DNA of 13,083 nt from Deltaproteobacteria bacterium (GTDB taxonomy: Bacteria; Myxococcota_A; JAADFL01): contig JAADFL010000199.1 of assembly GCA_013152945.1 (NCBI GenBank), positions 1-13,083 on the forward strand, in the 5' to 3' direction. The first letter of the stretch is position 1. Each line of letters starts with the position of its first letter. The position numbers and the translations under genes are program-made. The notes under the pieces were generated by a model, which was given only the letters and a program-made list of their open reading frames with translations, was not told the DNA's origin and ran no database searches. Positions 1 to 8,328 of this stretch are shown in pieces.

Positions 1-108
1 GTCAGCTTTCGGGGAATGGCTGTTTGCACATCCGGTTGTAAATGAAGAGATGAGCAATAAGATAGCAGCTATATTGATAAAATAATGGAAAAAGTTTCTG
101 TAAATCAT
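1..108 (-). CDS. Putative lipoprotein, N-terminal part only (cut by window edge)
   Basis: The minus strand opens with ATG at 108 and stays open to the window edge, giving 36 codons. The start is supported by a GGAGG ribosome binding site six bases upstream. The peptide begins MIYRNFFHYFINIAAILLL, a typical export signal with basic and aromatic residues followed by a hydrophobic core, and continues to a lipobox-like TTGC with the cysteine at residue 27. This predicts a lipoprotein processed by signal peptidase II after diacylglyceryl transfer. The +2 residue is Ala rather than Asp, which by the E. coli rule favours the outer membrane. It starts 21 bp after the ComEA-like gene, so it is probably the next gene of the guaB operon. 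Nothing of the mature domain is visible, so no function can be proposed. An overlapping plus-strand frame ending at 85 is less convincing. Confidence 0.72.
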   Translation of the reverse strand, partial: MIYRNFFHYFINIAAILLLISSFTTGCANSHSPKAD

Positions 109-129
109 GTATATCCTCCGATTGCCATT

Positions 130-723
130 TTACTTACGTTTTTCCCGCCTTGGCATGTTGCCGACAGTAATCATTCCAGCAATCCTATCTAACTTGATTG
201 GACCGATCCCTTTTACATCCAGCAATTCCCGTACAGATTTGAAAGGCGCTTTATTCACGTTTTCAATAATTCTAGAGGCCAATACAGGTCCTATTCCCGG
301 CAGAGCTTCCAGGTCCTCAATATCGGCATTGTTTATGTCTATCTTGATGCCGAGGGTCAAGAGCCCGGCCCCTGGTATCCTCGTCCTTTTAAAGGCACAC
401 GAATCATGGCCGTCCCCGGTTTTTATTTTACGCACAATCAATTGCTCGCCATCGAAAGGAATATAGCCTTCCGGAAGTGAACACCCCTGCCCTTCATGCA
501 GCAATTTTGCAAGATCACCGGTTTCCTTGCCCTGCTTCAAGCATAGAAGCCTTTGTTGTTCCGAATCAGGTAAGACCAATTCCACCCTGGTTGAATGCCG
601 GCAATTCCTCTGGTATGTATTGCGGCTATCTCCGGGTTTTGGAAAGTCTTGTACGCAAACAACGAGGATGCCGACAGCCAGGGCAGCCATTGCGTAAGCG
701 TTTCTTACCCAAAAGATTTTCAT
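130..723 (-). CDS. ComEA-like helix-hairpin-helix DNA-binding protein, membrane-anchored
   Basis: This 197-residue protein has one N-terminal hydrophobic segment (about residues 8-24), a middle region of roughly 100 residues that I do not recognise, and a C-terminal tandem helix-hairpin-helix unit. The two hairpins are LEALPGIGPVLASRI (138-152) and LLDVKGIGPIKLDRI (167-181), preceded by the typical IDINNADIEDL entry. ComEA proteins bind double-stranded DNA outside the inner membrane during uptake for transformation; similar domains also occur in proteins of unknown role. The middle region contains cysteines at 41, 61, 81 and 109 that could form disulfides if exported. It starts 6 bp after tsaE and is followed 21 bp later by a lipoprotein, so it is part of the same transcript. 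No other competence gene is in the window, so a role in DNA uptake is inference from the domain alone. Confidence 0.8.
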   Translation of the reverse strand: MKIFWVRNAYAMAALAVGILVVCVQDFPKPGDSRNTYQRNCRHSTRVELVLPDSEQQRLLCLKQGKETGDLAKLLHEGQGCSLPEGYIPFDGEQLIVRKIKTGDGHDSCAFKRTRIPGAGLLTLGIKIDINNADIEDLEALPGIGPVLASRIIENVNKAPFKSVRELLDVKGIGPIKLDRIAGMITVGNMPRREKRK

Positions 724-729
724 CGGTTT

Positions 730-1215
730 CTACCTGGTAATCCGAGCAAGGGTACGAAATACCGGCTCGTACTTGGGATCATCCGAAGAAAATTCCATCA
801 ACCTGCTGTCATCGTGTTGCCCTATTCCGATTTCGACAACAAGGGCCGGCGGCAATCCAAAATCCCGAGCCACATCGAACCATTCGATTGCTGCAATCGA
901 ATCCCGTGATTCCACCACGTCTTCCAACCCGGTTGTTTCAAGTTCTTCAGGGTCGCTAATTCTATACAGGTCCACGTGCACCAGTTTCGGCTTTGTACCA
1001 TATTCCTCGACAATACTGAAAGAGGGACTATGCACTCTTATAGATTCGCCACCTTTCAGGCCCGATACCATTCCCCTTACGAACTCGGTCTTTCCCGCGC
1101 CAAGAATACCAATCAGACCAACAACCGAACCCGGCTCGAGGACAGATGCGACCGCCTTCGCAACGAGCCTGCTATGTTCCACCGAACCGGTTTCGATTAT
1201 CAGCTTTTTTCCCAA
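730..1215 (-). CDS. tsaE: TsaE, tRNA threonylcarbamoyladenosine (t6A) biosynthesis ATPase
   Basis: TsaE is a small P-loop ATPase that works with TsaB and TsaD to place the threonylcarbamoyl group on A37 of ANN-decoding tRNAs in the cytoplasm. The family signature is clear: a P-loop GILGAGKTE (36-44), VHSPSFSIVEEY (61-72, family VxSPTFxLVxxY), HVDLYRISDPEEL (80-92) and IEWFD (110-114, family VEWP). I chose the TTG at 1215, giving 161 residues, the usual family size; the in-frame ATG at 1287 would add 24 residues lying wholly inside nnrDE. AGGA six bases before the TTG can serve as ribosome binding site. The gene overlaps the end of nnrDE by 16 bp, suggesting translational coupling. Oddity: the P-loop Asp of E. 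coli TsaE (GDLGAGKTT) is Ile here, and the last Thr is Glu. TsaB and TsaD are not in the window. Confidence 0.93.
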   Translation of the reverse strand: MGKKLIIETGSVEHSRLVAKAVASVLEPGSVVGLIGILGAGKTEFVRGMVSGLKGGESIRVHSPSFSIVEEYGTKPKLVHVDLYRISDPEELETTGLEDVVESRDSIAAIEWFDVARDFGLPPALVVEIGIGQHDDSRLMEFSSDDPKYEPVFRTLARITR

Positions 1216-2795
1216 TCCTGGTCCTGCTCCTCCAAAGCCTGGAATGCTTCCCCGATTTTTTCCAGTACATTGCCTGCTGTTATGCACCTCGGACCGAATT
1301 CGTCGGCCGCCAAGTCACCGGCCAAGCCATGAATAAAGGCTCCAAGCCTTCCCGCATCCAAAGGTTCCACTTTCTGGGCCGCCAATCCTGCGATGATACC
1401 TGTCAGCACATCCCCTGAACCTGCCGTGGCAAGACCATGGTTACCGGTCGGCACTACCCACGCACTTCCGCCGGGTTCGGCGCAAACGGTTCGTGCGCCC
1501 TTGAGCACAACATGTACACCCATATCCCGTGAAACCTTTCTGGCAAGCTCAATCCGGTCGGCCTGGATCTCGGATGTTTTCCGCGCTAGCAACCTTGCCA
1601 TCTCGCCGGGGTGGGGGGTCAAGATGACCTCTGCTTCGGCTTTCTTCAGGATATCGCTCGATCCTGCGAGCACGTTAACAGCGTCCGCATCCAGCACGAT
1701 CGGCTTTTTAACATTGTTCAAGACGGCGTGCACGAGCTTTCTCGCGTATTCTCCTGTTCCCAATCCAGGTCCAATGGCTACTGCATCCATTGTATTCGCT
1801 CTTTCAACCAGGTTTGAAAGCGAATCATCGGTGGGTTCACCTGTATTGTCGATTTCTATCGTATGTCCCATAAGTTCCGGCGCATGAGCCATTGAAGCAG
1901 CCAGCCCCTCCTTTGTGCCGGCCACGGTCGCAAGGCCTGCGCCTGCCTTCAATGCTCCCATACCGGCAAGGGCCGCGGCGCCGGAAAATCCTTGTCTTCC
2001 GGCAATTAAAAGTACATGGCCGAACGTTCCCTTGTGGCCGTCCTCCGGCCTGTCCGGAAGCAATTCCAATGCCGAATCCATGCCCATGAACCAAACAGGA
2101 ATGCCGGCGTCGTCGAGAAGGCTGGATGGGAAACCGATATCCGCCAGATAAAGGTCGCCGCAGTAATCCGCGCCCGGAAATATTGCCTGTCCTCTTTTCA
2201 GACAGCCGAATGTTACGGTTGCACTTGCTTGTACGGCCCATCCCAAGGGAATGCCGGTATCCGAGCAAAGACCACTTGGCATGTCAACCGACACGACAGG
2301 CTTGTCCTGTTCATTTATCAATTCGACAACCTGCAGAAACAAGCCTGAAACCTCCCTGCCCAATCCTGTCCCGAACATCGCGTCTACAATCAAGTCGGCT
2401 GCCGTTATTCTCGCTTCCTGTCTCGTGAGGTCGTCTTCGGAAGCGATCTGTATAGGTTTGATCTCGGGCCCGGAAGCAATTATCTTGAGATTGATCAGGG
2501 CATCTCCTTTCACCTTGCTTTCCGGTGCCAGCATGAACAGGTCCACACCGATACCCTTGTTGGAAAGGTGCCTGGCTACCACGAAACCATCTCCGCCGTT
2601 GTTTCCAGGACCACAGAAGACGGCAGCGCGTTCGCCTTGAACCTCTTCGAGCATGTCTATTGCGACCTCCGCACATCCACGGCCGGCATTCTCCATAAGA
2701 ACCACGCCGGGTGTACCTCTTTCTTCAATAGCCTTTCTATCCAATTCACGCATCTCGACGGCAGTGGCAAGTGGAAAAGATTGTCTTAAAATCAT
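1200..2795 (-). CDS. nnrDE: Bifunctional NAD(P)H-hydrate epimerase / ADP-dependent NAD(P)HX dehydratase
   Basis: This is a metabolite-repair enzyme that restores damaged NAD(P)H hydrates. The N-terminal YjeF (NnrE) domain epimerises R- and S-NAD(P)HX; the C-terminal ribokinase-like (NnrD) domain dehydrates S-NAD(P)HX using ADP (or ATP in some homologues). Visible motifs include GPGNNGGDG (about 62-70), DAMFGTGLG and VDMPSG in the epimerase half. The dehydratase half shows GHKGTFGHVLLIAG, AIGPGLGTG, VLDADAVNVLAG, LTPHPGEMARLL and the terminal GNHGLATAGSGDVLTGIIAG. At 531 residues it is a normal full-length fusion. I chose ATG 2795 because AAGGAG sits eight bases upstream; a TTG at 2816 overlapping the guaB stop would add seven residues. 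It follows guaB with a 17-bp gap and overlaps tsaE, a frequent partner of this gene in bacteria. Confidence 0.95.
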   Translation of the reverse strand: MILRQSFPLATAVEMRELDRKAIEERGTPGVVLMENAGRGCAEVAIDMLEEVQGERAAVFCGPGNNGGDGFVVARHLSNKGIGVDLFMLAPESKVKGDALINLKIIASGPEIKPIQIASEDDLTRQEARITAADLIVDAMFGTGLGREVSGLFLQVVELINEQDKPVVSVDMPSGLCSDTGIPLGWAVQASATVTFGCLKRGQAIFPGADYCGDLYLADIGFPSSLLDDAGIPVWFMGMDSALELLPDRPEDGHKGTFGHVLLIAGRQGFSGAAALAGMGALKAGAGLATVAGTKEGLAASMAHAPELMGHTIEIDNTGEPTDDSLSNLVERANTMDAVAIGPGLGTGEYARKLVHAVLNNVKKPIVLDADAVNVLAGSSDILKKAEAEVILTPHPGEMARLLARKTSEIQADRIELARKVSRDMGVHVVLKGARTVCAEPGGSAWVVPTGNHGLATAGSGDVLTGIIAGLAAQKVEPLDAGRLGAFIHGLAGDLAADEFGPRCITAGNVLEKIGEAFQALEEQDQDWEKS

Positions 2796-2812
2796 TTCAT
2801 AAACTCCTTGTC

Positions 2813-4445
<1,633 letters not shown>

Positions 4446-4458
<13 letters not shown>

Positions 4459-4473
4459 CTATTCCGGCAACGG
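4446..4473 (-). terminator. Weak possible terminator after the sensor kinase gene
   Basis: On the minus strand a short CCG-TTGC-CGG hairpin overlaps the end of the kinase coding sequence. It is followed after the stop codon by a T-rich run (four T, one G, eight T). The stem is only 3 bp, so intrinsic termination would be weak. The T-tract is the main support. Confidence 0.3.
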
Positions 4474-5673
4474 CAGGGATATGATGATACTTGTTCCTGC
4501 ATATCCTGCTTTTTTACCGCTTTCGTCGCACGGGGGACTTTCGGCCCAGATACTGCCGCCATGGGCCTCGACCACTCTTCTTGCAATGGCAAGGCCAAGG
4601 CCTGCGCCTTCTCTCTCGGAAATATCCCTGCTCCTGATCTGATAGAAATCCCTGAATACCTTCTCCAGTTCATTACCTGGAATTCCGGGCCCCTGGTCCA
4701 GCACCGACAATTCGACTCCATTGTCATGCGATCCCGCAAATAGGAGAATATCCGCTCCCCTTGGAGATGCCTTCAAGGCATTGTGCAGAATATTTCCGAG
4801 AATCGAGATCAGTTGATCCCTGTCTCCTTCAAAAAAAAGATCTTCTTCAATGTCAAACTCGATCCTGATCTCTTTTTCTCCGGCCAATTCTACAAATTCC
4901 TTGGCCGCTTCCCTGAATAGGTCGGCAGGGTCCAGGCGATCCCTTCTGGGAACAAACCGTCCTGATTCCAGGTAGCTCACTTCAAGCAGGCTGTTTACCA
5001 AGCGCCTCATCCTGTTGGCGCTTATTCTCAACGACTTGACACACTTTTTCTGCAGTTCGTTGAGTTTTCCGGCCTGTTCCATCTCGAGTATCCTGGAATA
5101 ACCCAAAATAGGTGTCAAAGGAGAAGACAATTCATGGGTAACCTTGTCTATGAACCGTGATTTCAATTCATTTGCTTTTTCCAGGCGGCTGTTGGCTTCC
5201 ATCAGTTCCCTTACCCTGGCTTCCAGCCTGTTCGCCAAGCTGAAGGTGTACGACCTCAATTCTTCGAGTGCCTTATCCGTCTCAACCGTATCCTTTCTCG
5301 ATCCCTGCATATACTCCATTACCATGGAAGTGAAACTATCCGGATCCAGAGGTTTTGCAATAAATCCATCACAACCCAAAGATAAAAAGCGTGTCTTGTT
5401 TTCTTCACCCCCGTGTGCGGTCACCGCTACAATGGGCACGTCGCTCAATTCCGGTTCCGCCTTCATGCGAACAGCGACATCTTGGCCTTCCAGGTTTGGA
5501 ATATTGATGTCCATCAATACGAGATCGGGCCTTATCTCCATTGCGGTTTCAAGCCCGCTAATTCCGTCTGTTGCAATTGCCACGCGCATTCCCTCGGCTT
5601 CGAGTAGTTTTCTAACCAGGAGGGCGCTCCCCGGATCGTCCTCGATATAGAGGACAAGTTTTAAAGTCTCCAT
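4459..5673 (-). CDS. Hybrid sensor histidine kinase with N-terminal receiver domain
   Basis: This 404-residue cytoplasmic signalling protein has no membrane segment. Residues 1-123 are a CheY-like receiver with the acidic pair Glu11/Asp12, phospho-acceptor Asp55 (LVLMD), Thr85 and Lys107 (IAKP). A likely coiled coil (about 133-175) leads into a HisKA dimerisation domain with phospho-histidine His180 in VTHELSSPLTP. The HATPase_c domain has the N-box NILHNAL (294-300), the G1 box DQGPGIP (326-332) and the G2 box EGAGLGLAIARR (355-366). All catalytic residues are intact. The receiver-first order suggests its kinase activity is set by an upstream kinase or phosphotransfer protein rather than by a direct sensor. 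GGAGG lies seven bases before the ATG. No partner regulator is adjacent; it diverges from the MshEN-domain gene, which may share its control region. Confidence 0.93.
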   Translation of the reverse strand: METLKLVLYIEDDPGSALLVRKLLEAEGMRVAIATDGISGLETAMEIRPDLVLMDINIPNLEGQDVAVRMKAEPELSDVPIVAVTAHGGEENKTRFLSLGCDGFIAKPLDPDSFTSMVMEYMQGSRKDTVETDKALEELRSYTFSLANRLEARVRELMEANSRLEKANELKSRFIDKVTHELSSPLTPILGYSRILEMEQAGKLNELQKKCVKSLRISANRMRRLVNSLLEVSYLESGRFVPRRDRLDPADLFREAAKEFVELAGEKEIRIEFDIEEDLFFEGDRDQLISILGNILHNALKASPRGADILLFAGSHDNGVELSVLDQGPGIPGNELEKVFRDFYQIRSRDISEREGAGLGLAIARRVVEAHGGSIWAESPPCDESGKKAGYAGTSIIISLPLPE

Positions 5674-5882
5674 TCAACGACCTCCGGAAACACTTGGATT
5701 AATCTTTGTTCCGGTCCCAATTTCCTTATTACCCAAAACGGCATATTTTTCTCCACTCCCCGCCCCTTTACCGGCCTGCCTCTAGAGGCTTTGCAAATTT
5801 GGAAAGAAAATGTCAACCTCTTCTTGACTGCCTTTCAGTGCTCAAGATAATCTCTTAAAGGTTTTCCAACTTGGAGGTACAG
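5674..5882. promoter_or_regulatory. Divergent intergenic control region between kinase and MshEN-domain genes
   Basis: About 200 bp separate the two divergent genes. It contains a strong rightward promoter (listed separately), a perfect 12-bp palindrome GCCTCTAGAGGC at 5778-5789 and an 8-bp palindrome CAAATTTG at 5794-5801. The palindromes lie roughly 25-45 bp upstream of the rightward -35, where an activator could bind, and about 105-130 bp upstream of the kinase start. No convincing leftward promoter for the kinase gene was found. Confidence 0.5.
5824..5851 (+). promoter_or_regulatory. Sigma70-like promoter for the MshEN/GNAT/zinc-ribbon operon
   Basis: TTGACT (5824-5829) and GATAAT (5846-5851) each match five of six consensus positions and are separated by 16 bp. 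Transcription would start near 5858-5860, leaving a short leader before the GGAGG ribosome binding site at 5872-5876. No other strong promoter is visible ahead of the three rightward genes. Confidence 0.7.
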
Positions 5883-7292
5883 TTGGCTGCCAGCCTTGGA
5901 GATCTGCTTGTAGAGGCAGGAATGATCACTCAAGAGGAATTACGCGCCGCATCCGCATACAGTAAAAAGACCAATACCAGCCTTTCCCTGTCTGTGGTGG
6001 AACTCGGCTTTTGCGATCCCGCCGATCTCTCAAGGGCAATCTCTTCGGGGTTGGGCGTAGAACTGCTGGGCCCTGCCGACCTTGCCGGCATTTCCGACCA
6101 GGAAGTTTCGCTTATCACCTCGGAAATGGCCAAGGAATTCAGATCCGTGCCTGTCAGGGCAGGCAAATCGAGGCTGTTGCTTGCAATATCAGACCCGACC
6201 GATATCAAGGCTCTTGAAGAGGTCTCGCAATTCACAAATCTGACCGTGGTACCCGGCGTCGCATCTGAAGCGGATATCTCGGCGGCACTTTATTATTATT
6301 ATTCCATCGGTTCACCTCCTCCGGAAAGCGGCCCAATGGCCATAGCATGGAAACCCGGTCATTTAGGCCTCAATACTCCCAGGACAGGAAAGGTCCATCC
6401 CGGGCAACCGGCAATGCTTACGCCCAAACCGGTCGAGCTCGGAGTCAGGATGAAGCTCCCGCGTCATGAGCCGCTCAACCTCGACGATATACCCGCGTTG
6501 GAGCCCCGGCCATCCGTCTTTCCCGTATCCAGGCCCAAGGTAGCCTCACCCATGACGAATGATACCAAGAGCAAATACTCTTCCCTGGATTGGTGGCTTG
6601 GTAGAACCGATGAACCAGAAATCGTTGTGCGGACGCCAAAAGGTCTCAACAGGCCTCACAAAGAAGATGAAGACGACCTGTTGCTTCTTGCCCCGATCAC
6701 CAAGTCCGGGAGGACTACAAAGGAGCTTGTAAAGACAAATGCTCAGCCGAAAAGGGCCATAACAGCCACTTTCGGATATAGCGCTCCCGGACCTGCCGAA
6801 CCATGGCAAGCCGATCCCATGCTGGAGGAACTGGCTGCTTCTTTCGACCGAAAACAAATAGTGGAACTGGCATTACAGTACATGCTCCAAAGTTGGGCCA
6901 GGGCTGCATTCTTTGTTGTAAGGCGAAAGACAATAATCGGTCTCGACGGAAAAGGCGAGAATATTGATTCCCATACAATCAGAACAATGATGGTTCCATT
7001 GAATGCTCCGTCGTTGTTCATGCAAGCCTATGAATTACGTAAATCATATGTAGGTTCTCCACTGGATTCCAATATCGACAACATGTGTTTCAAGGCCCTT
7101 GGAGCCAGGCCGAACATGCTCGCAATTGCTCCATTGACGATACATGATGGTTCTGTCGTAGCTTTCTTATATGCAGATTCCGGTGCATCGAACAAGTCAT
7201 CACCAGGTGATCCGAAATTGGAGATTCTTCGACTATCAGTGGTTAATGCACTTTCGAACCTGTTGAAAAAGGCCAAGGAGGAAATCCGTTGA
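5883..7292 (+). CDS. MshEN (GspE N-terminal)-domain protein with C-terminal GAF-like domain
   Basis: The first ~140 residues form a MshEN/T2SSE_N-type domain, recognised from LGDLLVEAGMITQEEL and the later ISDPTDIKALEEVSQFT. In secretion and pilus ATPases this domain docks to the inner-membrane platform or binds cyclic di-GMP. No Walker motif or ATPase domain follows. Instead comes a long Pro/Lys-rich, probably disordered linker (about 145-310) and a GAF-like C-terminus (about 315-465) running from KQIVELALQYML through AAFFVVRRKTIIGLDGKG to LAIAPLTIHDGSVVAFLYADSG. MshEN cyclic di-GMP motifs begin RLG; here the first repeat reads SLG and the second lacks it, so ligand binding is doubtful. I chose TTG 5883 because GGAGG lies six bases upstream; a TTG at 5871 precedes that site and would add four residues. 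It ends overlapping the GNAT gene. It is likely a cytoplasmic regulator, role unknown. Confidence 0.82.
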   Translation: MAASLGDLLVEAGMITQEELRAASAYSKKTNTSLSLSVVELGFCDPADLSRAISSGLGVELLGPADLAGISDQEVSLITSEMAKEFRSVPVRAGKSRLLLAISDPTDIKALEEVSQFTNLTVVPGVASEADISAALYYYYSIGSPPPESGPMAIAWKPGHLGLNTPRTGKVHPGQPAMLTPKPVELGVRMKLPRHEPLNLDDIPALEPRPSVFPVSRPKVASPMTNDTKSKYSSLDWWLGRTDEPEIVVRTPKGLNRPHKEDEDDLLLLAPITKSGRTTKELVKTNAQPKRAITATFGYSAPGPAEPWQADPMLEELAASFDRKQIVELALQYMLQSWARAAFFVVRRKTIIGLDGKGENIDSHTIRTMMVPLNAPSLFMQAYELRKSYVGSPLDSNIDNMCFKALGARPNMLAIAPLTIHDGSVVAFLYADSGASNKSSPGDPKLEILRLSVVNALSNLLKKAKEEIR

Positions 7293-7900
7293 GCGATTCG
7301 TATGAAATCGACCAGGCGAGACTGGACGAACTTACGGCTTGTGCGGAAATGTTCAATTCATTGATGGAGGAACATGCATCCATACCGGAAATATTTGCGG
7401 TCACAAGCGACGTAGTGCCCAAAAAGAAATCGGAATACAGTGCAATAATAGCTGGTGGAAACGGCAGGATATTCGTTGCGCGTAAAGACGACCAGCCGGT
7501 AGCCATGGCGGCTGTATATACAAGGCATGCGCCGGATTACTTTCACTTCAAGGAGCACGGTTTCATTGCCGATGTGTACGTCCAGGCCCAACACAGGCGT
7601 AAAGGCCTTGCAAGACAACTTGCCGCTGCATGCCTGGATTACCTTTCACAGCAGGGTATTACCACCGTGAGGCTCACAAATTCGGTTCTCAATGATGTAG
7701 CCGACCGCACATGGGATGCGCTTGGTTTCAAGGAAGTCATGAAGGTCAGGCTCCTGAATGTCGAAGACGGCATCAAAGAGGTTCGCCGTGAATTCGATGA
7801 TGAAAGGATCCCCTGTGTCGACGAGACATGTGTAGGGACCATTGGACCGGACGGTCGTTGCAGGTATTGCGGCAAACCCGGTCCTGACGGCACAAAATGA
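7289..7900 (+). CDS. GNAT-family N-acetyltransferase with C-terminal zinc-ribbon tail
   Basis: This 203-residue protein has a GNAT fold, which transfers an acetyl group from acetyl-CoA to an amine. The acetyl-CoA pyrophosphate loop (motif A) is seen in FIADVYVQAQHRRKGLARQL, followed by a helix and a C-terminal strand pattern ending VRLTNSVLNDVADRTWDALGFKEV. After the domain there is a short tail, PCVDETCVGTIGPDGRCRYCG, with four cysteines spaced C-x4-C-x9-C-x2-C, likely a small zinc ribbon. The start is TTG at 7289, supported by AAGGAGG seven bases upstream, and it overlaps the previous stop as TTGA, implying translational coupling. The substrate cannot be told: GNAT enzymes act on proteins, antibiotics or small amines. 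The zinc tail may help it bind a macromolecule, which is inference. Confidence 0.88.
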   Translation: MSDSYEIDQARLDELTACAEMFNSLMEEHASIPEIFAVTSDVVPKKKSEYSAIIAGGNGRIFVARKDDQPVAMAAVYTRHAPDYFHFKEHGFIADVYVQAQHRRKGLARQLAAACLDYLSQQGITTVRLTNSVLNDVADRTWDALGFKEVMKVRLLNVEDGIKEVRREFDDERIPCVDETCVGTIGPDGRCRYCGKPGPDGTK

Positions 7901-7964
7901 TGTTCCGGAACCAGGCGTCAAAGGCCCTCTCTTTACCATTGGCCGTGATTGGACACAGGATCGG

Positions 7965-8327
7965 ATGGCACGAATAATTCTTGCATTGATTCCGCTTGCC
8001 ATTGCTCTTTATGTTGCAATACAGACCTTCAGGCGGGCGGGACCGGGAATATCATCACCAACGCATACTGTTCTGTCACAATGTCCCAGGTGTGGCCTGT
8101 ATATCAACGGTTCTTCTTTGAGGTGCCCGAGGTGCGGCCTATGGCTCACAAAGAGACTGAAGTTGGCTGCCAATGCCTTTTTCAGCACATTGGCGGCTGC
8201 AACAATGCTTGGATTATTCTTGTACCTGCTTGGTTTCGCGTTGCTTTTCTCCCTCTACATCGCCCTGGGAGCAGCCCTGGCGATGTTGGTCGTTAGTTTC
8301 TTTAAAAAAATCAAGCAGAAGCTGTGA
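7965..8327 (+). CDS. Small membrane protein with a zinc ribbon
   Basis: This 120-residue protein has an N-terminal hydrophobic segment (about 4-22), a zinc ribbon with CPRCG and CPRCG knuckles (cysteines 40, 43, 54, 57), and two further hydrophobic segments (about 68-88 and 90-112), ending in a basic KKIKQKL tail. I do not recognise a named family; zinc-ribbon membrane proteins of this type are common and mostly uncharacterised. I chose ATG 7965, with AGGA four bases upstream. An in-frame ATG at 7842 would add 41 residues but starts inside the GNAT coding region with no visible ribosome binding site. It is the last gene of the rightward set and ends 1 bp before the converging lipoprotein gene, leaving no room for a separate terminator. 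Confidence 0.72.
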   Translation: MARIILALIPLAIALYVAIQTFRRAGPGISSPTHTVLSQCPRCGLYINGSSLRCPRCGLWLTKRLKLAANAFFSTLAAATMLGLFLYLLGFALLFSLYIALGAALAMLVVSFFKKIKQKL

Positions 8328-8328
8328 C

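Noticed and set aside
2-85. Plus-strand open frame ending at 85, as the 3' end of a gene
   Set aside because: The opposite strand has a clean ribosome binding site, ATG at 108, signal peptide and lipobox over the same bases, which is stronger evidence.
1216-1287. Extended TsaE start at ATG 1287
   Set aside because: The extra 24 residues are not TsaE-like and lie entirely within nnrDE coding sequence; TTG 1215 gives the family length.
773-1336. Plus-strand frame antisense to tsaE and nnrDE
   Set aside because: The translation is Ser/Pro-rich without domain motifs; both genes on the other strand are clearly real.
7842-7964. N-terminal extension of the zinc-ribbon membrane protein
   Set aside because: It would begin inside the GNAT gene with no ribosome binding site; ATG 7965 gives a normal membrane protein. 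The choice is not certain.
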